Assembly: GCA_937982565.1 (NCBI GenBank)
Contig: CALJLN010000021.1
Location: forward strand, 11,132 to 75,131
Reading direction: 5' to 3'
Length of the DNA stretch: 64,000 bases
Source of the DNA: UBA2421 sp002343075
GTDB lineage: Bacteria; Planctomycetota; Phycisphaerae; Tepidisphaerales; Tepidisphaeraceae
Positions within the stretch are counted from its first letter, which is position 1. Every line of letters starts with the position of its first letter. Below the pieces are notes generated by a model. That model had not been told where the DNA came from, ran no database searches, and saw nothing but the letters and a program-made list of their open reading frames with translations. This document shows positions 24,253-32,491 of the stretch, one piece after another. Made by a program: the position numbers and the translations under genes.

Positions 24253-25179
24253 TCACATCCAGCCGAGCGCACGCAAGTCGTCGCGCGGCTCATCGAAGCT
24301 GCAAGATCCGAACGACATGAGCCCCTTTGCTCGAGTCTGTTCGATTCGCTGCCGAGTGGCATTGAGCGTTTTCCATCGCAGGCCGTATTCGTCAAAGGTG
24401 AAATCGGCGCCGTTTTCGGTATTGAGCACCTCGGCGATAGCGTGTTCATCCATGCCATGCGTGTGCGCCAGCACGCCTGATGCGAAGACGTTGATGAAAC
24501 CGTGCATTGTCGTGTTGACCGCTGTGTTGAACGCCCGAAGCGGGTGATGCAGCCCTGCGGTGAACTTCAGCGGGCATGCTGCATCGCGACAAGCCACAAT
24601 GGTCCGCGCCACGACCCCGGCGGCGGGAAACGCCTCTGCCGACGTGCCGCCGGTGCGTAGTTTGAACCCCAGAGCGTGTTCGGCGAAGAGTCGAGCGTTA
24701 GCACTCACCAATTCCGCAGTGGACCCTATCCAGGGCACCTCAAGAAATCCATGAAGGCCGGCAGCATTCAATGACCCGGCAATATGAGCAGCGATCTCGC
24801 GATTCTCGGCAGAACCGCCAAAGGCCCGTGTTTCGATCACATCGACCACAGCCCGTTCGCCGGCGATTTCTCGGAACGCTCGGATTGCGGCGAGATCAGA
24901 TTCCAGGTTGGCTACCAAATCGAATGGCGCTTCGCCGGGTTTGCCCAGCGCGGCAATCGTAAGCGGGTTGAGGCCGCTGAAACCAAGCTGATCGAGGTAC
25001 GGCGGCAACTCAGCCAGTCGGGCGGTGGGGCAGATAAATCGTGAGAGCATCCATCGGTCGGGCGACTTTAGGTAGCCAGCGTAGTTGCGAATCGCATCAT
25101 CAAGCGTTATCGACGCAGGCGGGAAAAGCCCCGCGTAATCGAGAACTCCAGTTAGCAGCGTACGCAGTGCAGCGGTCAT
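24253..25179 (-). CDS. Conserved protein of unknown function, upstream of fahA
   Basis: The 308 residues have no signal peptide and no motif I recognise. Segments such as GVLDYAGLFPPAS near the start, NAAGLHGFLEVPW in the middle, and LKFTAGLHHPLRA with GFINVFASGVLA in the last third suggest a TIM-barrel-type cytosolic enzyme with a His-containing active site (inference). The gene is the first of a probable operon with fumarylacetoacetase, which suggests a link to aromatic amino acid breakdown. A leaderless-type -10 precedes it. Confidence 0.75.
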   Translation of the reverse strand: MTAALRTLLTGVLDYAGLFPPASITLDDAIRNYAGYLKSPDRWMLSRFICPTARLAELPPYLDQLGFSGLNPLTIAALGKPGEAPFDLVANLESDLAAIRAFREIAGERAVVDVIETRAFGGSAENREIAAHIAGSLNAAGLHGFLEVPWIGSTAELVSANARLFAEHALGFKLRTGGTSAEAFPAAGVVARTIVACRDAACPLKFTAGLHHPLRAFNTAVNTTMHGFINVFASGVLAHTHGMDEHAIAEVLNTENGADFTFDEYGLRWKTLNATRQRIEQTRAKGLMSFGSCSFDEPRDDLRALGWM

Positions 25180-25186
25180 GCGGCTA

Positions 25187-25192
25187 AGTGTA
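25187..25192 (-). promoter_or_regulatory. -10-like hexamer of the unknown gene upstream of fahA
   Basis: TACACT lies 7 nt upstream of the ATG at 25179; no Shine-Dalgarno site is present. Confidence 0.4.
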
Positions 25193-25267
25193 CCCTACGA
25201 GATCGCGGATGCCGATACGCGATAGAATCTTCTCCTGCACGGCGTTCGCGACGGGTAGTTTGGCCCG

Positions 25268-26224
25268 CTAACCCTTCATCCCAGTTGTGGCGATGCCCTG
25301 AATGAACGTCCGCTGCGTGAGGAAGAATAGCAGGATAACGGGGACGATGACCAAGACACTGGCCGCCATAAGCATGTTCCACTGTGTCCCGCCGTGCGCC
25401 GATTGAAACACCTGCAGGCCGAGTGCGAGCGTGTATTGTTCCGGCCGCTGGAGATAAACGAGTGGGCCGAGAAAATCGTTCCAAACACCCATGAATGTGA
25501 AAAGCGCCACAACAGCAAGCGCCGGGCGTGCCAGCGGGAGCATCACGCGTACAAAAATTCCCAGTTCGCTGCAACCATCAATTCGGGCCGCTTCAGAGAG
25601 ATCATCGGGAAGCGTGAGAAAGAACTGTCGCAAAAGAAAGATGGAAAATGCACTGCCAAACCACGCCGGTAGCCAAAGCGGCCGAAAAGTGCCCAGCATC
25701 TGCAGTGGGGTGTAGTCGCCGATGAATCTAAAAAGTGTAAAGATTGAGACCATCACCACCGGAAACGGGATCATCATCGTCGCGAGCATGATCGAAAACA
25801 GCACGCCTCTACCCTTAAACTTGATCTTGGCAAACCCGTAGGCCACCACCGCGCTCGACAGCGTGTTACCAATCACTGCCAAGACGGCGATGATAAGTGT
25901 GTTGCGCGTGTAGAGAGGAAAATCCAGTTTCTCATTTGTGACGACGTTTGCATAGTTCTGCCACACCACCGGGTCGGGAATGAACTGAATTGAGTGACTC
26001 GCAGCACCGTCAGTCGGGCTGACGGCGTCGAGGGTTTTCAGGCTGGTTGAGAGCATCCAGGCAAATGGAAGCCCGAATCCAAGGCAGCAGAGCAGCAAAC
26101 CGAGGTGCACACTCAACCTATTCAGCGATTTGCGGGCACGATTGCTTACCACTTGCCCCCGTTGTGGTAGTGGCGATTTGGTGCCACGAATTGCGTAATC
26201 GAGTTCAGGGGGCGATCGTTTCAT
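25268..26224 (-). CDS. Carbohydrate ABC transporter permease (MalG type)
   Basis: The second membrane subunit of a sugar importer, in the inner membrane. The 318 residues hold six hydrophobic helices. The EAA loop EAARIDGCSELGIFVRVMLPLARPA contacts the ATPase. The start has a cytoplasmic tail of about 35 residues. It is the last gene of a three-gene operon, 46 nt after the partner permease. No ATP-binding protein gene lies in the operon, so the motor must be shared and encoded elsewhere (inference). Confidence 0.92.
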   Translation of the reverse strand: MKRSPPELDYAIRGTKSPLPQRGQVVSNRARKSLNRLSVHLGLLLCCLGFGLPFAWMLSTSLKTLDAVSPTDGAASHSIQFIPDPVVWQNYANVVTNEKLDFPLYTRNTLIIAVLAVIGNTLSSAVVAYGFAKIKFKGRGVLFSIMLATMMIPFPVVMVSIFTLFRFIGDYTPLQMLGTFRPLWLPAWFGSAFSIFLLRQFFLTLPDDLSEAARIDGCSELGIFVRVMLPLARPALAVVALFTFMGVWNDFLGPLVYLQRPEQYTLALGLQVFQSAHGGTQWNMLMAASVLVIVPVILLFFLTQRTFIQGIATTGMKG

Positions 26225-26270
26225 GCCGTGTATCTCGAAAATCTTTCGGAGCGATCAAGCGAAGGTCCAA

Positions 26271-27173
26271 CTATCTTCCCTGATAATGTACCCAGCGCTT
26301 ACTGGTCCAGAACGCGAAGGCTGTCAGCCCGAGGATGATCAGCAACTGCACCCATGCCATGGCGCTGGCGTAGCCCATCTGCAGGTATGCGAACGCCTTT
26401 TCATAGAGGTACTGCGTGTACATGTACGTCGACCGCTCAGGCCCGCCGCCGGTCATAATGAACGGAAGGGCGAAGACTTGCAGTGTGCCGATCAGTGCCA
26501 TGATGAGGTTAAAAAAGATGACCGGCGACAGCATCGGCAGTGTGACATTAAAGAGCCGCCGAATGGCGCCGGCGCCGTCAATCTCGGCGGCCTCGTAGAG
26601 GTCTCGCGGGATGTCCTGCAGGCCAGCGAGGTAGATAACGACCGTGTTGCCGACGCCCCAAAGGCTCATCATCGCCAGGGCTGGCAGCGCCCATTTTTTA
26701 TCGCCAATCCAAGCCGGGCCGTCGATGCCAATGGTTGCCAGTAGTTGATTGAAAAACCCGAGCCGCGCATTGAAGAGCCACATCCAGACCATCGCACTTG
26801 CCACGACCGGCACGAGTGACGGAAGGAAAATGATCGTGCGGTAAATCGCCTGCCCGCGGATCGGAGCATTGAGCATCAGCGCGAGCCCGATCGAAACCAG
26901 CATCCCAGCAGGGAGCGAAAGTATCGCATATAAACCAGTGTTTTTCAGCGTGCGGTAGAACTCGCGATCCTGAAAGAGCTGGCGATAGTTTTCGGTACCA
27001 ACCCAAATCGCCTGCGTCTTGCCCGCGGTGTCGCGCTCGATCAGCGAAAAGTCGCAGAAGCTGTAGTACAGCGATAGCCCGACCGGTACGAGCGTGAAGA
27101 CGAGGAATCCGATCAGCCACGGGGAAACAAACAACAATCCCTTGACGAAGTTCTGCCGCTCGCGACTACTCAT
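26271..27173 (-). CDS. Carbohydrate ABC transporter permease (MalF/UgpA type)
   Basis: First membrane subunit of the same importer. The 300 residues have six helices and the EAA motif EAAEIDGAGAIRRLFNVTLP. The N-terminus (KGLLFVSPWLIGFLVFTLVP) is the usual first helix. The start overlaps the stop of the substrate-binding protein by 4 nt (ATGA), indicating translational coupling. Confidence 0.92.
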   Translation of the reverse strand: MSSRERQNFVKGLLFVSPWLIGFLVFTLVPVGLSLYYSFCDFSLIERDTAGKTQAIWVGTENYRQLFQDREFYRTLKNTGLYAILSLPAGMLVSIGLALMLNAPIRGQAIYRTIIFLPSLVPVVASAMVWMWLFNARLGFFNQLLATIGIDGPAWIGDKKWALPALAMMSLWGVGNTVVIYLAGLQDIPRDLYEAAEIDGAGAIRRLFNVTLPMLSPVIFFNLIMALIGTLQVFALPFIMTGGGPERSTYMYTQYLYEKAFAYLQMGYASAMAWVQLLIILGLTAFAFWTSKRWVHYQGR

Positions 27174-28621
27174 GGCGCACTCTCCGAAGCGGTGCCGGCG
27201 TGCACCTGACGCAGCGCCTGCCGTTTGAGGTGTGCGTCATACTTTGCCCTAGCCCTCTTTTGCAGGTCTGTCATGGATTGCCTGGGTGTCTTGCTGAGCA
27301 GGTAAATCTCATCAATCGCCAACTCATACTCGGCGGCAATCTCGGCTTGCATGGGCGACTTGATCTGCGGTCGAGCATTCGGGCTGAACGCCATGCGCTC
27401 GTGAACGGAAATGTAGGGATTGGGATGCTTTCGAATGAAATCATCACTCACCTTCGCCAGCGGGGAAGGTTTGCAGTGCATGCTGTTTAGCCGCTCCATA
27501 ACATCCTGGCGGGTCACAAATGCGAGAAACTCAAACGCTTCTTTCGGGTGTGCGGCTCCGCGGGGAATGAGCAGGACATCGGCATCGGCAAAGGTGACGT
27601 CGGTCAGCGATGTGGGATCGTCCGCAGGCATTGCTTCCGCAGCCCATTCGTAGTTGAAGGCGCGAGCCGTTCGTGGCAGGAACATCTCCACCCCACGGGG
27701 CACAACCCATTCGCAGGACGCCGGCCGCAACTGGTACATGTAGTTGCCCATCCATGGCCCTTGCAACACCATGCTGCAGGTGCCGGCAATAAACGGGCTG
27801 TTGGGCGTACCAAACCCGCCCGCGGCACTGCTGAAGTCGCTTAAGGCCGCTTTGCCGAGCCGCTTGGGGTAGCTCTGAATCCACTCAAACGCCCGAATTG
27901 TGTTCGGATCGGTGAAATGAAACTCGGCGGTTTCTGGGTTCCACAGTTGTCCCCCAAACCAGAATGGGGTGAAGGAGATGTACCAGCCGGGTTCTTTGGG
28001 GAGATAGCCGGCCCGGCGAATCGCGCCGCGATCGTCGCGGATGTCGAGAAGCTTCGCCCACTGATCCAGCTCAGCAATCGATTTTGGTGCGCGAGTTGGG
28101 TCAAGCCCCGCTGCCTGAAATTTCTCGCCTAACTCCAGCACCGACCGTCGGTTATAGTGCAATCCCATGGTGGCGGGTGTGCTCACCACGCCGTACAACT
28201 TGCCTTTGTAATTGCACATCTCCCAGAACGCAGGCTTATATGTCGATTGGCCAATTCCATGCTCGGCGGCCAACTCGTCGAGCGGGAGCAACGCGTTGCG
28301 CGATGCGAACGCTACCAAATCCCGCTGCCAAAGCCCGGCAATATCCGGCGGCACCCCCGCGGCGCTGGCGGTAAGAGTCTTACGATCGACCGCACTGATC
28401 GATAGGTATCGAACGTAAATCTTCTTTTCTTTGCCGACGGTGCTGTTGAACCAATCGACGATCTGCTGCATCTGCTGCCCCTCGATTCCCGACCACTTTT
28501 CCCAGTAGTCGACAACCGTGAAGCCCTCAGGAATCTTCCCACCAGCGCGCGGACCCAGCGCCATAAGTGCCACTGCTCCGATGAGCATCAGGACGAGGAT
28601 GATTCGCGACACGTGCTTCAT
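27170..28621 (-). CDS. Sugar ABC transporter substrate-binding protein
   Basis: Periplasmic binding protein of family 1 (483 residues). An N-terminal signal anchor (residues about 7-23) lacks a Cys lipobox. The fold is recognisable from VVDYWEKWSG, GVPPDIAGLWQRDLVAFA, NYKGKLYGVVSTPATMGLHYN, LYVPKEP-type and FLAFVTRQDVMERLN segments. The ligand is unknown but family members bind mono- or oligosaccharides. It is first in the operon. A LacI-type palindrome overlaps its start codon. Confidence 0.9.
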   Translation of the reverse strand: MKHVSRIILVLMLIGAVALMALGPRAGGKIPEGFTVVDYWEKWSGIEGQQMQQIVDWFNSTVGKEKKIYVRYLSISAVDRKTLTASAAGVPPDIAGLWQRDLVAFASRNALLPLDELAAEHGIGQSTYKPAFWEMCNYKGKLYGVVSTPATMGLHYNRRSVLELGEKFQAAGLDPTRAPKSIAELDQWAKLLDIRDDRGAIRRAGYLPKEPGWYISFTPFWFGGQLWNPETAEFHFTDPNTIRAFEWIQSYPKRLGKAALSDFSSAAGGFGTPNSPFIAGTCSMVLQGPWMGNYMYQLRPASCEWVVPRGVEMFLPRTARAFNYEWAAEAMPADDPTSLTDVTFADADVLLIPRGAAHPKEAFEFLAFVTRQDVMERLNSMHCKPSPLAKVSDDFIRKHPNPYISVHERMAFSPNARPQIKSPMQAEIAAEYELAIDEIYLLSKTPRQSMTDLQKRARAKYDAHLKRQALRQVHAGTASESAP

Positions 28622-28634
28622 GCAACCGGTTACA
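28621..28634 (-). promoter_or_regulatory. LacI/GalR-type operator at the start of the sugar ABC operon
   Basis: TGTAACCGGTTGCA on the minus strand is a 14-bp near-perfect palindrome with the central CG. It matches the LacI-family (cre-like) pattern TGNAANCGNTTNCA. It overlaps the first base of the ATG, and a TAGAAT -10-like hexamer lies directly upstream. A repressor bound here would block the transcription start. No LacI-type regulator gene is in the window. Confidence 0.6.
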
Positions 28635-28722
28635 TTCTAACCGAATCAAAGATTTATCATTCATCTATTTCGCTGGAACGCCAGCCTGCAAGAGCATATC
28701 CTTTTAGCTGAAAGGTTACCTA

Positions 28723-29178
28723 ATGATCAACCGGCTCGCATCGTCTCTCTTTCTTCTCGTAGCAGTTCTTACCCTGACCACTGTCGCCTCCCGGGCGGAT
28801 GACGCGGCGCAAATACCCGTGATTGACGCGTCGGACAAAGCCACGATTGACGCAAACATGGACAAGTCCGTCATCATCAAGGGTCGCATTTCGCTCGCTG
28901 AGTGGAGCCGCAGCGGCAAGGTGATGAACATCGAGTTTGAAAACTCGAAGGAGAGCGGGCTTCTTGCGGTGATTTTCGAGAAGAGCCGCAAGGCGATGGA
29001 CGAGGCGTTCGGCGGAGACGTTGGAAAGTCGCTCACGGGTGCGTCTGTCCGCCTCGAAGGTGTGCTGAAAGAGTACGGCGGCAGGGCAGAATCGATGAAG
29101 GGCCGGCCTCAGATCATCATTGATCGCATCACCCAGATTACGATTGTCGAGCCGCCCGCCACTCAGCCGGCGCAATGA
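28723..29178 (+). CDS. Secreted OB-fold-like protein, unknown function
   Basis: The 151 residues have a signal peptide (LFLLVAVLTLTTVASRA), then one small beta-rich domain from about 40 to 145 (VIIKGRISLAEW, VMNIEFEN, GLLAVIFEKS, RLEGVLKEYGG, PQIIIDRITQITIV). The spacing fits the OB-fold/tRNA-anti-like proteins found in planctomycete periplasmic and cytochrome-associated proteins. The tail is Pro-Pro-Ala-Thr-Gln-Pro. AAAGG lies just before the ATG. It is divergent from the sugar importer. Binding partner unknown. Confidence 0.7.
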   Translation: MINRLASSLFLLVAVLTLTTVASRADDAAQIPVIDASDKATIDANMDKSVIIKGRISLAEWSRSGKVMNIEFENSKESGLLAVIFEKSRKAMDEAFGGDVGKSLTGASVRLEGVLKEYGGRAESMKGRPQIIIDRITQITIVEPPATQPAQ

Positions 29179-29212
29179 CCAAGCGATTCACTGAGTCCAA
29201 TGGGCGATTTCC

Positions 29213-30013
29213 TCACTCTTTGAGGGGTGCGGCCCGTTTCATCGAGGATGGGTCTTGTAGTTCCTCGACCAGCGTTGGCGTGACTTCCACCTCGACACGG
29301 CGATTGACCGACTGCGATTCAGGCTTGTAGATCCGCGAGGCCACCGGTTCAAACGTCGAACATCCCTGAACCCGAAGAATCTCCGGCTCGACACCTTTTC
29401 CAATCAGATAATCGGCTGCCTGCTTTGCGCGCTGTACGGACAGCGCCATTTTATCTTCGGCCGATGCACCATCGGGAAAATCGTCGAGAGATGCGTGTCC
29501 CTTGATCACCACGACGTTGCGGTGCCCACGGATCTGAGTCGCGATTTGATCGAGGGCGTTGGTGGTCTCCCGTGAGAGTGAGACAGTCCCGCGGTCGAAC
29601 ATGATCCTGCCGCCGACGATCGCCTGTTTGCCGATTCGGATGCTGGTAACTTCCTGATCGGTTCCCTCCGCGCCCTTCATTTCTCGCTCGGTCTTTCCCT
29701 TCTCGCCCTGTCCCCTGCGGACGGGATCGAGCTTTTTCATCAGCAGTTCGACGTCAATCGGATCATTGCTTTGCGGGTCTGGGACGTAGCCGAACGCAGT
29801 TCGGATAGCGCCGATGACTTCGATGAGTTCTTTGTCCTGCTGAGAAGGCGAGTCCGCCGCCGCCGCCGCTGCCGCCGCTCCACCGGGTTTGAGGCACCAT
29901 AGAATAACGAAAAGCCCCATCATGCACATGATGAGATCGGCGAGTGTGAAGATCCACTCAGGGCATTCTTCACATATCTCGTGCGGGTCACATTTTTTGC
30001 AGCCTTTAGCCAT
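29213..30013 (-). CDS. motB: MotB/OmpA-family stator protein with N-terminal Cys pairs
   Basis: The 266 residues begin with a short cytoplasmic tail containing CKKC and CEEC (Cys5, 8, 14, 17). One membrane helix follows, WIFTLADLIMCMMGLF, in which Asp26 is the proton-carrying Asp of MotB. The C-terminal OmpA-like domain (about 120-250) binds peptidoglycan and has VVVIKGHASLDDFPDG and RAKQAADYLIGKGV. The four-Cys tail is not usual in MotB and may bind a metal. It is paired with a MotA-like gene in one operon. With no flagellar genes present, it may drive a non-flagellar, Tol/Exb-like or gliding process (inference). Confidence 0.85.
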   Translation of the reverse strand: MAKGCKKCDPHEICEECPEWIFTLADLIMCMMGLFVILWCLKPGGAAAAAAAADSPSQQDKELIEVIGAIRTAFGYVPDPQSNDPIDVELLMKKLDPVRRGQGEKGKTEREMKGAEGTDQEVTSIRIGKQAIVGGRIMFDRGTVSLSRETTNALDQIATQIRGHRNVVVIKGHASLDDFPDGASAEDKMALSVQRAKQAADYLIGKGVEPEILRVQGCSTFEPVASRIYKPESQSVNRRVEVEVTPTLVEELQDPSSMKRAAPLKE

Positions 30014-30020
30014 CGTACTT

Positions 30021-30086
30021 GGTGGGCGGTTGGCGGTGGGCAGTGGGCAGGATTTTCTGCCGACTGCCGACTGCCCTCCGCCGACT
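30021..30086. repeat. Heptamer arrays of opposite sense between motA and motB
   Basis: GGTGGGC-type heptamers (30021-30048) face GCCGACT-type heptamers (30059-30086), with a 10-nt gap. The two arms are imperfectly complementary and could form a long hairpin in the mRNA of the MotA/MotB operon. Confidence 0.7.
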
Positions 30087-30089
30087 TTC

Positions 30090-30869
30090 TTAAGCCGCCT
30101 TCGGCATCGCCGCCTGTTCTTTGGGTGACATGAAGCTCATTAGCTGCATCTCGACGACGCGGGGGTTGTTGCCAGCCTGAATGCTGAGGACACCCTGCAG
30201 AATGATTTCTTTCGTAAACGCTTCCTCTTTCGATCGAATGCCCAGCTTTTCAGCAACAGGCCCTGCAATCAGGTTCTGCAACAGCGCGCCATAGAGTGTG
30301 CCCACTAGCGCTACTGCCAGAGCGGCACCAATGACCGCGGCATCGCCACCCAGATTTCTGAACATGGCAACCTGGGCCGTCAGGCAGGCCACCAGGCCGC
30401 AACCGGGGCCGAACTTGGCCAGGCTCATCCAAAAGTGCTTGCCGTGCTTATGACGCTCGAGCATGGCTTCCACTTCGATGCGCATAATGCGCTCGATCAT
30501 CTCCGGGTCGGTCCCGTCAATGGTTAATTGCAGGCCGCGGCGCAGGAATGCGTCGGGGGCTTCTTTGCTGACGGTTTCCAAGGCCAGCACGCCGTCGCGA
30601 CGAGCGGTCTCGGCATAGGTCACCATTTCCTTGATGAGATGGTCAACGTGGGTTTCCTTGAAAAACAGCATCTTGAGTGACGCCTGCAACGCGCCTTTGA
30701 CCGAGTGCATCGGCATGGATGCCAGGGTTGCCCCCAGGGCGCATCCGCCCACCAGAAGCACTTCGCCGGGCTTGATGTATGCCATGATTGCGCCGTGCGA
30801 GGCGTGGAACATGCCGTAGCCCAGCGCGCCCCAAGCCAATCCGTAGCCGACGACTGTTGCCAGATCCAT
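30090..30869 (-). CDS. motA: MotA/TolQ/ExbB-family stator protein
   Basis: Inner-membrane proton channel subunit partnering the MotB-like protein. The 259 residues have four hydrophobic helices: about 3-22, 33-50, 158-180 and 190-210. Between helices 2 and 3 is a long cytoplasmic domain with LASMPMHSVKGAL, AETARRDGVLALE and RHKHGKHFW, typical of MotA. The segment GPGCGLVACLTA is helix 3. Start ATG 30869 has GGAG about 11 nt upstream; the longer frame starts at 30911. Confidence 0.88.
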   Translation of the reverse strand: MDLATVVGYGLAWGALGYGMFHASHGAIMAYIKPGEVLLVGGCALGATLASMPMHSVKGALQASLKMLFFKETHVDHLIKEMVTYAETARRDGVLALETVSKEAPDAFLRRGLQLTIDGTDPEMIERIMRIEVEAMLERHKHGKHFWMSLAKFGPGCGLVACLTAQVAMFRNLGGDAAVIGAALAVALVGTLYGALLQNLIAGPVAEKLGIRSKEEAFTKEIILQGVLSIQAGNNPRVVEMQLMSFMSPKEQAAMPKAA

Positions 30870-31009
30870 CTTGCAAACTCCATACGAGCAGCAAAATAAC
30901 CTTTGCTGCACAGGGGGATAACCCGATCTAACCTATTTTTCGGCTCGATTGGTGCAGTAAGATGAAAAGTTATTGGCACCAGCGGGTGTCTATCGACTAC
31001 GATTTGCAG

Positions 31010-31357
31010 ATGAACTCGAAATCGGAGCCACTACCGGTTGTGGCATTGGTCAAAGATCTGATGTTCGGCGGTAAAATCAGCGCCACGGCGCGGGCCGCCG
31101 GGCGAGTGGTGGTGATGCTCCGCGACCCTCACCTGCTAACCGGGCAGGCTGGAGCAATGTTGCTGGCCGATCTGTCCATTCCCGGCGCCATCGAAGCCGC
31201 GGCGGCATGGCAGACGGCGATGCAGGCACCCGCAATCGGTTTTGTTTCGCACATTGATGAGCAAACGATCAAACAGGCGCGCGAAATGGGTTTGCAACAG
31301 GTCATGCCCCGCAGTGTCTTTGCCGCCCATCTGGAAACCCTGCTGCAGAACCGATAG
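31010..31357 (+). CDS. Small receiver-like protein, unknown function
   Basis: The 115 residues follow a beta/alpha pattern, PVVALVKDLMFGGKISATARAAGR, then VVMLRDPHLL, AMLLADLS, APAIGFVSHIDEQTIKQAREMG and QVMPRSVFAAHLETLL. This resembles a response-regulator receiver fold in which the usual phosphorylated Asp is replaced or displaced (inference), as in pseudo-receivers. ATG 31010 is chosen because TACGAT lies 6 nt upstream; ATG 30962 would add 16 residues. It lies 42 nt upstream of the aldolase gene. Confidence 0.6.
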   Translation: MNSKSEPLPVVALVKDLMFGGKISATARAAGRVVVMLRDPHLLTGQAGAMLLADLSIPGAIEAAAAWQTAMQAPAIGFVSHIDEQTIKQAREMGLQQVMPRSVFAAHLETLLQNR

Positions 31358-31399
31358 AACAGATGGAAAATCATTACTGCTCGAAAGGAGCATACGATC

Positions 31400-32461
31400 A
31401 TGTCTGCCATTACCGATCTTCTTGGAGCCGATGCCGACGCTTTGCTTGGTTACTCTGCAAAGGGATTCTCTAAAGATAAACTGCACCTGCCCGGCCCCGA
31501 TTTTGTCGACCGGGTATTCAGCCAAAGCGACCGCGGGCCGGCCGTGCTGCGGAACTTCCAGCATATGATCAACCACGGAAGGCTCGCGGGGACGGGCTTT
31601 GTCTCAATCCTGCCAGTCGATCAGGGCATCGAACACTCCGCCGGGGCGAGTTTTGCACCCGAGCCTTCATACTTCGATCCGGAGAACATCATCAAGCTGG
31701 CGATTGAAGGCGGCTGCAATTGCGTTTGCTCGACCTTTGGCGTCCTCTCGGCCTGCGCTAGAAAGTATGCGCACAAGATTCCGTTTATGGTCAAGCTGAA
31801 TCACAATGAATTCCTAAGTTATCCGAACAAGTTCGACCAGACCATGTTCGGCAACGTGAAGACCGCTTTTGAGATGGGTGCCACCAGCGTCGGGGCGACG
31901 GTCTATTGGGGTTCGGCAGAAAGCGCGAGGCAGTTGGCGGAAGTCAGCGAAGCATTCGCCCGCGCGCATGAACTTGGGATGGTCACCGTGCTCTGGTGCT
32001 ATACGAGGAATCCCGGGTTCGTGGATAAGGAAAGTAAGAAGGACTATCACACCTCAGCCGACCTCAGCAGTCAGGCGATTCATCTCGGCTCGACATTGAA
32101 GGCCGATATCATCAAGCAAAAGCTGCCTACCAATAACGGCGGGTACAACTTTACAAAGCATGGCAAGACGCATAAGGACGTGTACGAAAAGCTGAATCCT
32201 GGCGATCACCCGATCGAAATGACGCGCTACCAACTCGCCAACGCGTACATGGGCCGTGCCCCGCTGATCAACTCCGGCGGTGAGAGCAAGGGTGCAAACG
32301 ACTTTGCCGACGCAGTTCGCACCGCAGTCATTAATAAGCGTGCCGGCGGGATGGGTCTCATCAGCGGGCGCAAGGCATTTCAGCGACCATTGAAGGAAGG
32401 TATTAAGCTGCTCAACCTTGTGCAGGATGTATACCTGGATAAGAGCATTACGGTGGCGTGA
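31400..32461 (+). CDS. fbaB: Fructose-bisphosphate aldolase class I (FbaB/DhnA type)
   Basis: Interconverts fructose-1,6-bisphosphate and two triose phosphates by a Schiff base. The 353 residues include FVSILPVDQGIEHSAG at about 67-82, HKIPFMVKLNHNE, GATSVGATVYWGS and ADIIKQK with Lys239, the likely Schiff-base lysine. INSGGESKG is the phosphate-binding loop. This is the archaeal/DhnA lineage, distinct from class II enzymes. AAAGGAG lies about 9 nt before the ATG. Convergent with the FkbM methyltransferase. Confidence 0.93.
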   Translation: MSAITDLLGADADALLGYSAKGFSKDKLHLPGPDFVDRVFSQSDRGPAVLRNFQHMINHGRLAGTGFVSILPVDQGIEHSAGASFAPEPSYFDPENIIKLAIEGGCNCVCSTFGVLSACARKYAHKIPFMVKLNHNEFLSYPNKFDQTMFGNVKTAFEMGATSVGATVYWGSAESARQLAEVSEAFARAHELGMVTVLWCYTRNPGFVDKESKKDYHTSADLSSQAIHLGSTLKADIIKQKLPTNNGGYNFTKHGKTHKDVYEKLNPGDHPIEMTRYQLANAYMGRAPLINSGGESKGANDFADAVRTAVINKRAGGMGLISGRKAFQRPLKEGIKLLNLVQDVYLDKSITVA

Positions 32462-32491
32462 GCGTTGGCGGTCGCACTAGCAGGACCGTCA

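Noticed and set aside
30091..30870. Flagellar motor operon
   Set aside because: Only MotA/MotB-like genes are present; no other flagellar gene lies in the window, so flagellar function is not claimed.
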